NCBI GenBank assembly: GCA_902797475.1
Contig: CADBTG010000061.1
Location: 1-10,577, forward strand
Direction: 5' to 3'
Length of the DNA: 10,577 nucleotides
From: an uncultured Lachnospiraceae bacterium
Lineage (GTDB): Bacteria; Bacillota; Clostridia; Lachnospirales; Lachnospiraceae
The notes under the pieces are model-generated. The model did not search any database, had not been told where the DNA came from, and was given only the letters and a program-made list of their open reading frames with translations. The position numbers and the translations under genes are program-made. This document shows, piece by piece, positions 1 to 5,602 of this stretch (its first letter is position 1; the number at the start of each line of letters is the position of its first letter).

Positions 1-756
1 CGGAGCCGGATTCTTCTTAAGTCCGGCGCGGACAATGACCGCGGCAACCTTCTCAGCCGGAATGCCGTTTCGCTCGTCACGTTCCATCGAAGCAACGGCG
101 GCCTCACAACGCGGATACAAAGCGGCTTTCGTCGTAGCACCGGAGGCTTCCACGTAACCTAGAGCCACACCGGGTGCAGCATCCGACTCCGTCCCCGCCC
201 CTCCCGGATGGTTCTTCACCCGCGCGTCGGTAAAACCGGTGCTTGCGTCCCCGGGCATGACGACGCTTATACGGATGCCGTATTCCCGCACCTCGTTACG
301 AAGGGCGAGAGCCACGGAATTGACGGCGGATTTGCTTGCGGAATAAAAGGCCTGGTACGGAATGGCTATCGGCGCGGCAACGGAGCTGACAAATACAATG
401 CTTCCGCCCTTTTGCGCCCGCATATACGGCAGTACGGCCTGCGCCGCGTATACCTGCCCGAAGAAGTTGACATTCATGATGCGCTGCATGTCTGCTGTCT
501 CGGAAAGCTCAACCGGACCGGAAATTCCCATGCCGGCGTTGGCAACTAACAGGTCAATCCGTCCCTCGCGGCGGGCAATTTCGTCTATGACGGAACGTAA
601 AGCGCCGGCATCCGCAACGTCCGCCTTCATCGGCGTGACGCCTTCGGGAGCCAGGCCGCGACGGCTCAGGCCGTAGACGGTGTACCCTTTGTCACGAAGC
701 TGTTGACATACTTCATAACCGATGCCGGAACTGGAGCCGGTGACGATTGCAACCAT
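1..756 (-). CDS. Short-chain dehydrogenase/reductase (SDR), C-terminus cut by the window edge
   Basis: The minus-strand frame is open from ATG at 756 to the window edge (252 codons, no stop), so the 3' end is missing. It is a classical Rossmann-fold SDR, a cytosolic NAD(P)-dependent oxidoreductase. Visible motifs are the cofactor loop TGSSSGIG (6-13), NAG (73-75), the catalytic Asn in NVNFFG (N97), Ser in VSSV (S125), the YSASK active site (Y138, K142) and MPG (167-169). At 252 residues it already has the usual SDR core length, so the tail may be a short substrate-specificity extension. The start is set by GGGAGGG at 765-771, 8 bases upstream. A sigma-A-like promoter lies just before it, downstream of the degV stop. 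The substrate cannot be told from sequence; the annotation is solid at family level only. Confidence 0.93.
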   Translation of the reverse strand, partial: MVAIVTGSSSGIGYEVCQQLRDKGYTVYGLSRRGLAPEGVTPMKADVADAGALRSVIDEIARREGRIDLLVANAGMGISGPVELSETADMQRIMNVNFFGQVYAAQAVLPYMRAQKGGSIVFVSSVAAPIAIPYQAFYSASKSAVNSVALALRNEVREYGIRISVVMPGDASTGFTDARVKNHPGGAGTESDAAPGVALGYVEASGATTKAALYPRCEAAVASMERDERNGIPAEKVAAVIVRAGLKKNPAP

Positions 757-790
757 AGAAAAAGCCCTCCCGCGGTACTTTGATAGAATC

Positions 791-819
791 AGTGTACCAT
801 ACGGGAAGGCTTCTGCCAA
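791..819 (-). promoter_or_regulatory. Sigma-A-type promoter for the SDR gene
   Basis: On the minus strand, TTGGCA (814-819) and TACACT (791-796) are separated by exactly 17 bases. The -35 box matches 5 of 6 consensus bases and the -10 box 4 of 6. It lies between the degV stop (834) and the SDR start (756), giving a predicted leader of about 30 bases with the ribosome site inside it. The 11-base dyad TGAT-AGA-ATCA (781-791) sits at the predicted start point and could be an operator. Confidence 0.65.
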
Positions 820-833
820 GTCCGTCAGGACGT

Positions 834-1712
834 TCAGTCTTTTCTTACGCCGCGGAAGAACACGCCGATTGTGCCGGGGCCGGTGTGGCTTCCGATAATC
901 GTTCCGACTTCGTGAAGTTTGATCTTTCCGACCAGGTTCGGGAAGCGGCTTTCAATCAGGGCAATCATCATGTCCGCGTCTTCCTTGCAGTCGGAATGGC
1001 AGACATGACAGGGACCGCTGTAATCCGCCCCGTTTTCGGTCACGGAAAGCATCCGGTCAAGCAAGGCGAGCGCAACTTTCTTCTTCGTGCGCACCTTCTC
1101 CATCGGAATCAGCTTGCCTTCGGCATCAATCATCAAAAGAGGGCAGATGCCGAGCGTTTCGCCGATCAGACCGGCCGCTTTCGAAACCCGGCCGCCGCGA
1201 ATCAGGTATTTTAACGTGGTTGTGAAGAACCAGGCCTGGATGTTCATCCGCTCGGACTCGAGAAGCGTCGCATTTTCCTCGATGCTCATGCCGGCGTTTT
1301 TATGCTCCACGGCCCATTCCACAAGGATGCCGTGTCCGGCCGAGGCGTTTACGGAATCCACAATCTTTAAAACACGGTCCGGGAACTCGTCCGCAAGCAT
1401 GGCAGCAGCATTCTGCGCGGAATTGACGGAGCCCGACAGCCCGCCGGAAAGAGTTATATGGAGCACATCATAACCCTCTTCGAAGATGCTCTTGAAGAAG
1501 GAATAGTATTCCATGATGTTGATCTGTGAGGTGTGGGAGACAGCGCCGTTGCGGATTGCCTCATAAAGCTCGGAATACGGGAGGGTGCGGCCCAGATCAT
1601 CGACATGGGGGACCCCGTCAAGCTCAAAGTGGAAAGGTATATAACGAACCCCGTTTTCTACGAGGTAGGATTCTTCTAAATCAACAGAAGTGCAGCAGGT
1701 GATTACGTACAT
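834..1712 (-). CDS. DegV family (FakB-like) fatty-acid-binding protein
   Basis: A complete 292-residue protein, the usual DegV length. DegV/FakB proteins bind a fatty acid and, where characterised, present it to the kinase FakA to make acyl phosphate for phospholipid synthesis; no kinase gene is in the window. Family marks are the N-terminal strand with the TS pair (8-9), TSQ (61-63), the LSGGLSGS ligand loop (88-95), the LIRGGRVSKAAGLIG segment (170-184), and the C-terminal GSHTGPGTIGVFF (274-286) with His276, the residue expected near the ligand carboxylate. There is no signal peptide or membrane segment. AAAGGAG lies 8 bases before the ATG, supporting the start. The gene diverges from the HTH gene and precedes the SDR gene on the same strand. 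No convincing terminator separates degV from the SDR gene, so partial cotranscription is possible. The lipid ligand is unknown. Confidence 0.93.
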   Translation of the reverse strand: MYVITCCTSVDLEESYLVENGVRYIPFHFELDGVPHVDDLGRTLPYSELYEAIRNGAVSHTSQINIMEYYSFFKSIFEEGYDVLHITLSGGLSGSVNSAQNAAAMLADEFPDRVLKIVDSVNASAGHGILVEWAVEHKNAGMSIEENATLLESERMNIQAWFFTTTLKYLIRGGRVSKAAGLIGETLGICPLLMIDAEGKLIPMEKVRTKKKVALALLDRMLSVTENGADYSGPCHVCHSDCKEDADMMIALIESRFPNLVGKIKLHEVGTIIGSHTGPGTIGVFFRGVRKD

Positions 1713-1768
1713 CGTTGCGGCTCCTTTTCGAGGAAATATTTACTGGAACAAAAAAACTGCTGCCGCGC

Positions 1769-1797
1769 TTGACAAAAGAGCCGGCAGAAAGTATACT
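1769..1797 (+). promoter_or_regulatory. Strong sigma-A-type promoter for the HTH regulator
   Basis: TTGACA (1769-1774, full consensus) and TATACT (1792-1797, 5 of 6) are spaced by exactly 17 bases, the best promoter in the window. The predicted start is near 1804, about 89 bases before the HTH start codon at 1893. It also argues against the upstream ATG at 1815 as the start codon, because that would leave about 10 bases of leader and no ribosome site. It may also supply transcripts to the aromatic operon by readthrough. Confidence 0.75.
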
Positions 1798-1809
1798 GAT
1801 GCCAATCAG
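1796..1809. promoter_or_regulatory. Operator-like inverted repeat between the facing promoters
   Basis: CTGAT-GCCA-ATCAG is a perfect 5-base dyad with a 4-base centre. It begins inside the -10 box of the HTH promoter, spans the predicted start points of both the HTH and degV transcripts, and ends five bases before the degV -10 box. A bound dimeric repressor could therefore block both promoters. The adjacent Cro/C1-type protein is the obvious candidate by position, but nothing in the sequence proves it. Confidence 0.4.
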
Positions 1810-1814
1810 GAAAT

Positions 1815-1843
1815 ATGTTACCACTAAAGAGCGGTGTTTGCAA
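1815..1843 (-). promoter_or_regulatory. Candidate extended -10 promoter for degV
   Basis: On the minus strand, TTGCAA (1838-1843) and TAACAT (1815-1820) are 17 bases apart, each matching 4 of 6 consensus bases. A TGG triplet directly before the -10 box gives an extended -10 (TGn). The predicted start near 1808 leaves a degV leader of about 95 bases. The -10 box faces that of the plus-strand HTH promoter, so each transcript runs through the other's promoter. Confidence 0.5.
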
Positions 1844-1879
1844 GCAAGTTTTTTCCTTTTTCGGGAATGACCCGTTTTC

Positions 1880-1887
1880 GGAGGAGG
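1880..1887 (+). promoter_or_regulatory. Ribosome binding site deciding the HTH start
   Basis: GGAGGAGG ends five bases before the ATG at 1893 (eight bases if the first GGAGG is used). The in-frame upstream ATG at 1815 has no comparable site, so translation is placed at 1893. Confidence 0.8.
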
Positions 1888-1892
1888 CAGTT

Positions 1893-2528
1893 ATGGCCCG
1901 GCATGACGAGGGTGAGGAACGACGTAAACGATTTGCGCAGGTATGGTCTCTGTCCCGGCAGGATGCGGGCAGAACGCAGGAGGAGATGGCGAAAGGTCTT
2001 GGGATTTCCAAGAAAACCGTTCAGAACTGGGAGAACGGCGTCACTTTTCCGGATTTATATACCGGCTGCGAGTGGTTCCGCGTTCTCGGAATGAATCCGC
2101 TTCCGTATTATCTTGCTTACCTGTTTCCCGATTTTTTCGACGGAATCGACCCGGAGGACGAGGACGAAACCATCGGGGAAGCCTTGAATTTTCTTGTGCA
2201 GAACCTTTCCGCCAGGGAGAAGAGAGAGCTTCTTTATCTGATGGCAGGCCGTCACGGAAGTCCGTGGTATTCGCTTTTACAGCTTTTCACGGCACATTGC
2301 CACCTGAGCATGAAGTCGCGCGTAGCCGTCGCGAACCAGGTTCTGCAGAGTTATGAAATGGAGCAGGAGCTTAATGAGCTTGTCTGCCCCCGCAACGTCG
2401 CCCCGGACATCACGCTTTTAAAGGATTCCGTGGAGCAGGCCAAAAAATCCGTTCTCAAACGGACTAAAGGATACACAACCATCGTTACAAGACAGAAATT
2501 CGGAGCAAATGATGAAAAAAACACCTGA
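1893..2528 (+). CDS. Cro/C1-type helix-turn-helix transcriptional regulator
   Basis: From ATG 1893 the product is 211 residues. An HTH_3/XRE-type DNA-binding domain occupies about residues 12-65. In it, GRTQEEMAKGLGISKKTVQNW (26-46) forms the two-helix motif, with the recognition helix near SKKTVQNWENG (39-49). The remaining two thirds (about 66-211) match no domain I recognise: an aromatic-rich stretch (LPYYLAYLFPDFFDG), an acidic patch (88-93), then predicted helices and a basic tail. There is no membrane segment. The in-frame extension from 1815 is rejected because it lacks a ribosome site and starts almost at the predicted transcript start. The gene diverges from degV and is followed by the leader of the aromatic operon. 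Autorepression through the 1796-1809 dyad is plausible. A role in aromatic control is possible from position only. Confidence 0.85.
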   Translation: MARHDEGEERRKRFAQVWSLSRQDAGRTQEEMAKGLGISKKTVQNWENGVTFPDLYTGCEWFRVLGMNPLPYYLAYLFPDFFDGIDPEDEDETIGEALNFLVQNLSAREKRELLYLMAGRHGSPWYSLLQLFTAHCHLSMKSRVAVANQVLQSYEMEQELNELVCPRNVAPDITLLKDSVEQAKKSVLKRTKGYTTIVTRQKFGANDEKNT

Positions 2529-2554
2529 AACCGCATTTTATTATTGGTTTTTCT

Positions 2555-2583
2555 TTTACTTTACCGGACATTTGTGGTAAGGT
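2555..2583 (+). promoter_or_regulatory. Weak candidate promoter for the aromatic operon
   Basis: TTTACT (2555-2560, 4 of 6) and TAAGGT (2578-2583, 3 of 6) are 17 bases apart, with TGG directly before the -10 box giving an extended -10. This is poor compared with the promoters at 1769-1797 and 791-819, and is offered only because nothing better is visible in the gap. If used, the transcript would start near 2590 and include the hairpin at 2629-2659. Confidence 0.22.
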
Positions 2584-2618
2584 TAGTTTGCGGTGCAAAT
2601 CATTTGTGGTGAAGATCA
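2571..2618. repeat. Three tandem 16-base units (TTTGYGGT repeats)
   Basis: Units begin at 2571, 2587 and 2603, each opening with TTTGTGGT, TTTGCGGT or TTTGTGGT at an exact 16-base period. Units 2 and 3 agree at 13 of 16 positions; units 1 and 3 at 11 of 16. Unit 2 holds the dyad TTTGC-GGT-GCAAA (2587-2599), and CAAAT-C-ATTTG (2596-2606) spans the unit 2/3 border. Exact phasing just ahead of a hairpin and biosynthetic operon suggests a cooperative protein-binding site or an RNA element. The function is unknown. Confidence 0.6.
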
Positions 2619-2668
2619 TGAATCCTATGCGGCACAGATTAACCTGGGCCGCTTTTTTTGGATATTAA
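2618..2668 (+). CDS. Possible aromatic leader peptide (16 residues)
   Basis: ATG 2618 opens a 16-codon ORF, MNPMRHRLTWAAFFGY, ending at TAA 2666-2668. GGTGA (2608-2612), which can pair with the end of 16S rRNA, sits five bases before the ATG, a suitable distance for that register. Trp10, Phe13, Phe14 and Tyr16 give all three aromatic amino acids just before an aromatic biosynthesis operon, as in pheL/trpL-type attenuators. Two cautions apply. The Phe codons are an automatic product of the terminator T-tract. The ORF also overlaps the hairpin rather than preceding it, unlike the enteric models. A ribosome stalled at the Trp codon (2645-2647) would cover the 3' arm of the hairpin and favour readthrough. 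This is a hypothesis rather than an established gene. Confidence 0.33.
   Translation: MNPMRHRLTWAAFFGY
2629..2659 (+). terminator. Intrinsic terminator or attenuator before aroF
   Basis: GCGGC (2629-2633) pairs with GCCGC (2648-2652). Inside, after an A·G mismatch, CAG (2635-2637) pairs with CTG (2644-2646), leaving the 6-base loop ATTAAC. Seven T residues (2653-2659) follow directly. It lies about 100 bases after the HTH stop and 60 before the aroF start. It may end HTH transcripts, attenuate the aromatic operon, or both. Confidence 0.65.
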
Positions 2669-2718
2669 GGAAAATGCGAAGTCGTATGACATTTGCCATA
2701 GAGTAAGGAGGATGAAAG

Positions 2719-3720
2719 ATGATAGTCGTTTTAAAGCCCAATACCGACGCCGAGAGAGAGGCACAGCTGATTGAGTGGTTCAAGAGTTTCGGACTCGGCG
2801 TGCATGTTTCGGAGGGACAGTTCCAGACCGTGCTCGGTCTGATCGGCGATACCAGCAGTGTGGATACGGACCTGGTGGCTAGCCTTGACATTGTGGATAC
2901 CGTAAAGCGTGTTACGGAAACCTTTAAGTGTGCAAACCGGAAATTCCATCCGGAGGACACAATCATTGAGGTCGGCGACCTGAAAATCGGCGGCGGAAAC
3001 TTCACGGTCATTGCAGGCCCCTGCTCCGTTGAGAGCGAGGAGCAGATCGTCGGAATCGCGAAGGCCGTTAAGGCAGCCGGCGCAAACATGCTTCGCGGCG
3101 GTGCTTTCAAGCCGCGTACCTCGCCGTATGATTTCCAGGGACTGAAGGCCGAAGGCATCGAGCTTTTGAAGATTGCAAGACAGGAAACAGGACTTCCGAT
3201 TGTCACGGAGATTATGAATGCTTCCGATCTGCCGCTTTTCGAGGACGTTGACGTATTGCAGGTCGGCGCCAGAAACACGCAGAACTTCGATCTTTTAAAG
3301 GAACTCGGCCATTTGAAAAAGCCGATTCTTCTGAAGAGAGGCATTGCCGGCACGCTTAAGGAGCTTTTGATGAGCGCGGAGTACATCATGGCGAGCGGAA
3401 ATGAGAACGTCATCCTTTGCGAGCGCGGCATCCGTTCCTACAGCGATTATCTGCGCAATACGCTTGATCTTTCGGCTGTTCCGATGCTGCACGAGCTGAC
3501 GCATCTGCCGGTTGTTGTCGACCCGAGCCATGCAACGGGACTTGCCCGCATGGTTCCTCCGATGGCGCTTGCAGCCACGGCAGCAGGCTGTGACGGGCTT
3601 CTGATTGAGGTTCACAACGATCCGCCGCACGCGCTTTGCGACGGTGCGCAGTCTATCCGCCCTGAGGAGTTTGCAAAGCTTTACGGGAAGCTTCAGGCGG
3701 TTCGGGAGGCAGTCAGATGA
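2719..3720 (+). CDS. aroF: DAHP synthase with N-terminal regulatory domain
   Basis: 3-Deoxy-D-arabino-heptulosonate 7-phosphate synthase condenses phosphoenolpyruvate with erythrose 4-phosphate, the first step of the shikimate pathway, in the cytosol. The 333-residue protein matches the Thermotoga-type architecture: an N-terminal ferredoxin-like regulatory domain (about 1-70), then the TIM-barrel catalytic domain. Visible motifs are AGPCSVE (99-105), RGGAFKPRTSPYDFQG (126-141), QVGARNTQNF (181-190), LLKRG (204-208) and VDPSHATG (267-274). Metal ligands by family analogy are Cys102, His271, Glu297 and Asp308, all present. In this family the N-terminal domain senses tyrosine or phenylalanine; the actual effector here is inferred. 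TAAGGAGG sits 7 bases before the ATG. It is the first gene of the operon and overlaps tyrA by ATGA. In some genomes the same type is named aroA or aroG. Confidence 0.96.
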   Translation: MIVVLKPNTDAEREAQLIEWFKSFGLGVHVSEGQFQTVLGLIGDTSSVDTDLVASLDIVDTVKRVTETFKCANRKFHPEDTIIEVGDLKIGGGNFTVIAGPCSVESEEQIVGIAKAVKAAGANMLRGGAFKPRTSPYDFQGLKAEGIELLKIARQETGLPIVTEIMNASDLPLFEDVDVLQVGARNTQNFDLLKELGHLKKPILLKRGIAGTLKELLMSAEYIMASGNENVILCERGIRSYSDYLRNTLDLSAVPMLHELTHLPVVVDPSHATGLARMVPPMALAATAAGCDGLLIEVHNDPPHALCDGAQSIRPEEFAKLYGKLQAVREAVR

Positions 3721-4547
3721 GAGTCGGAATTGTAGGACTCGGGCTGATCGGCGGGTCCTTTGCCAAGGCATACAGAAAGGCCGGACACACGGTTGCGGCC
3801 TTTGACACAAACGAAGCCATTCTTCAGTTTGCGAAGATTTCGGGCGATGTTTCGGAGGATTTGAACGACGAAACCATCCCGCAGTGCGACCTGATCCTGA
3901 TCTGCACCTACCCGCAGGCGGCAGTCCGCTACATGGAGGAGAAGGGACCGGTTTTCGGCACCCGTCCGGTTGTCATCGACTGCTGCGGAACGAAGGGCAA
4001 CGTGGTGGATTCCGGGTTTGCCGCTGCGGAAAAGTACGGATTTACCTATATCGGCGGCCATCCGATGGCCGGAACGCAGTTCTCCGGTTTCAAATACGCG
4101 AAGCCGGACATGTTTGAAGGCGCACCGATGGTGCTCGTGCCGAAGAAAAATGACGACATAACCTTCTTAGACCGCGTCAAAACGTTACTTCAGCCGGCCG
4201 GTTTCGGAAGCATTACCGTGACGACGGCGGAGACCCACGATAAAGTCATCGCATTTTCCTCACAGCTCGCGCATGTCGTTTCGAATGCGTATGTGAAGAG
4301 CCCGACGGCGCAGATTCATACCGGCATGTCGGCCGGAAGCTACCGCGATCTGACGCGCGTGGCGTGGCTGAATCCCGAAATGTGGACGCAGCTTTTCTTT
4401 GATAATAAGGACAATCTGATGCGCGAAATCGATACGCTGATGCAGAATATGCAGGCGTACCGCGACGCTTTGGCTGCGGACGACCGTGAGACGATGAAGC
4501 GCCTTTTGGATGAGGGACGCAGGAGAAAAGAGGAGGTAGACGGATGA
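3717..4547 (+). CDS. tyrA: Prephenate dehydrogenase
   Basis: Oxidatively decarboxylates prephenate to 4-hydroxyphenylpyruvate, the tyrosine branch. The 276 residues hold a Rossmann domain with GLGLIGGS (7-14) and an acidic residue ending strand 2 (Asp30), which favours NAD over NADP. The catalytic HPMAG motif follows (His115), then the helical dimer domain with ETHDKVIAFSSQLAHV (172-187) and the MSAGSYRDLTRVA segment (204-216) holding Arg210 and Arg214. The protein ends soon after the helical domain. It has no C-terminal ACT domain and no fused chorismate mutase, so prephenate must come from the mutase domain of the downstream pheA product. The start codon overlaps the aroF stop (ATGA 3717-3720), indicating translational coupling. 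An arogenate dehydrogenase preference cannot be excluded from sequence. Confidence 0.94.
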   Translation: MRVGIVGLGLIGGSFAKAYRKAGHTVAAFDTNEAILQFAKISGDVSEDLNDETIPQCDLILICTYPQAAVRYMEEKGPVFGTRPVVIDCCGTKGNVVDSGFAAAEKYGFTYIGGHPMAGTQFSGFKYAKPDMFEGAPMVLVPKKNDDITFLDRVKTLLQPAGFGSITVTTAETHDKVIAFSSQLAHVVSNAYVKSPTAQIHTGMSAGSYRDLTRVAWLNPEMWTQLFFDNKDNLMREIDTLMQNMQAYRDALAADDRETMKRLLDEGRRRKEEVDG

Positions 4548-5602
4548 CGTCCGTAACCGTAAAAACAGGAAAACCGTATGAAGTGAGGATCGGCGCGGGG
4601 CTTTTACAGGAGGCACCGGCGGTTCTTCGCGCGCTTCTTCCTGCAAAACGGCTGATGGTCGTCAGCGACGACAACGTCTTTCCGTTATACGGCGAAGCCC
4701 TTGTGAAAGCGCTTACTGAGGCCGGATTCATGACATCGTCCTACGTCATGGAAAGCGGCGAGCAGAGCAAAAATCTGACGGTATACGGGGATTTGCTCGG
4801 GAAGCTTTGCGAGGCGGGGCTTACGAGAGACGATTCCGTGATTGCGCTCGGCGGCGGTGTGGTCGGAGACCTTGCAGGATTCGCCGCGGCAACATATCAG
4901 CGCGGGATTTCCTATGTGCAGATGCCGACGTCGCTTCTTGCGGCGGTGGATTCCTCCGTCGGCGGGAAGACGGCGGTTGACCTTCCGGGCGGAAAGAACC
5001 AGGTCGGGGCATTCTGCCAGCCGGCGCTTGTTCTGTGCGACATCGATACGTTAAAGACGCTTCCCGAGTTGGAATACCGAAACGGGTGCGCAGAGATTAT
5101 TAAATACGGAATGCTTCTCGGCGAGCCTTTGTTTACAAGACTTTCCGAAAAGCCCGTAAAGGAAATGTATGAAGAAATCATCGGCAGCTGCGTCGCCGTA
5201 AAGCGCGACTATGTGGAGGCCGACGAGTTTGACCGCGGGCTTCGGATGCTTTTAAATCTCGGGCATACCGCAGGCCACGGCGTGGAGCTTTTGAGCGGCT
5301 TTACGGTTCCGCACGGACAGGGTGTTGCCATCGGAATGGCTATCATCGCACGTGCGGCGCACGCGATGGGATATTGTGACGAAACGGTGCCCAAGCGGCT
5401 TATCAAACTCCTTAATATGTACGGTCTTCCGACCGAAACGGAGTTCACGGCGGACGAGCTGACTGCCGCCGTGGCAAATGACAAGAAGAACACGGCAACC
5501 TCGATGCGAATTGTGTATCCCGAGGCTGTCGGCAGCTGTAAAGTGCTTTCGGTTTCGAAAGAAACCTTTCACGAGTGGCTCAAAGCAGGAGGCCTTTTAT
5601 GA
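4544..5602 (+). CDS. aroB: 3-Dehydroquinate synthase
   Basis: Converts DAHP to 3-dehydroquinate with catalytic NAD and a divalent metal. The 352-residue length is typical. Visible are the SGEQSKN loop (71-77), the NAD-binding GGGVVGDLAGFAAATYQRG (103-121), the active-site MPTSLLAAVDSSVGGKTAVD (127-146), GGKNQVGAF (149-157), the metal ligand Glu184 in GCAEIIKYG, His241 in NLGHTAGH, and His257 in VPHGQGVAIGM. Lys142 and Lys152 sit at the phosphate-binding positions expected for the family. The start overlaps the tyrA stop (ATGA 4544-4547), and GAGGAGG just upstream is the ribosome site. The aminoshikimate-type or 2-deoxy-scyllo-inosose-type relatives are unlikely, given the full DHQS motif set and the operon. 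Confidence 0.96.
   Translation: MTSVTVKTGKPYEVRIGAGLLQEAPAVLRALLPAKRLMVVSDDNVFPLYGEALVKALTEAGFMTSSYVMESGEQSKNLTVYGDLLGKLCEAGLTRDDSVIALGGGVVGDLAGFAAATYQRGISYVQMPTSLLAAVDSSVGGKTAVDLPGGKNQVGAFCQPALVLCDIDTLKTLPELEYRNGCAEIIKYGMLLGEPLFTRLSEKPVKEMYEEIIGSCVAVKRDYVEADEFDRGLRMLLNLGHTAGHGVELLSGFTVPHGQGVAIGMAIIARAAHAMGYCDETVPKRLIKLLNMYGLPTETEFTADELTAAVANDKKNTATSMRIVYPEAVGSCKVLSVSKETFHEWLKAGGLL
5587..5592 (+). promoter_or_regulatory. Ribosome binding site deciding the aroA start
   Basis: AGGAGG lies six bases before ATG 5599, which overlaps the aroB TGA. An in-frame ATG at 5575 would place the start eight codons earlier, inside aroB and without such a site, so 5599 is preferred. Confidence 0.8.

Larger units (their letters stand above)
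2529..2718 (+). promoter_or_regulatory. Leader/intergenic region upstream of the aromatic operon
   Basis: These 190 bases separate the HTH stop from the DAHP synthase start. In order they hold an AT-rich stretch, a weak promoter candidate, three 16-base tandem units with small palindromes, a hairpin plus T7 overlapped by a possible leader ORF, and the aroF ribosome site TAAGGAGG (2704-2711, 7 bases before ATG). No T-box signature was found. The layout resembles an attenuated biosynthetic leader, but it could equally be an HTH-gene terminator plus an aro promoter that I fail to see. Confidence 0.5.

Noticed and set aside
820..831. GTCC-GTCA-GGAC hairpin after degV as a terminator
   Set aside because: Four-base stem without a T-tract in the degV direction; too weak to call.
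780..1214. 144-residue plus-strand ORF opposite the degV end
   Set aside because: It overlaps the SDR promoter and antisense of a clear DegV gene. There is no family motif or convincing ribosome site.
1862..1874. CGGG-AATGA-CCCG hairpin in the HTH leader
   Set aside because: The stem is only four bases, and the HTH ribosome site immediately downstream stays free. There is no sign of a known riboswitch.
1815..1892. N-terminal extension of the HTH protein from ATG 1815
   Set aside because: There is no ribosome site, it lies only about 10 bases from the predicted transcript start, and a strong GGAGGAGG precedes ATG 1893.
2581..2644. Antiterminator by pairing GGTTAG (2581-2586) with TTAACC (2639-2644)
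   Set aside because: Only five Watson-Crick pairs plus one wobble, and it would not sequester the main GCGGC/GCCGC stem, so it is too weak to propose.
2674..2706. 10-codon ORF ending just before the aroF ribosome site
   Set aside because: It has only a weak start context and no aromatic codon cluster beyond one Phe. ORFs this short arise by chance.
2529..2718. T-box riboswitch in the aro leader
   Set aside because: No TGGNACCGCG-type antiterminator bulge, no AG-bulge stem I features, and the leader is too short before the hairpin.
2625..3431. 268-residue minus-strand ORF opposite aroF
   Set aside because: It lies wholly over a gene with full family motifs. The translation is low-complexity Ser/Pro/Arg-rich with no recognisable domain, typical of the antisense frame of a GC-rich gene.
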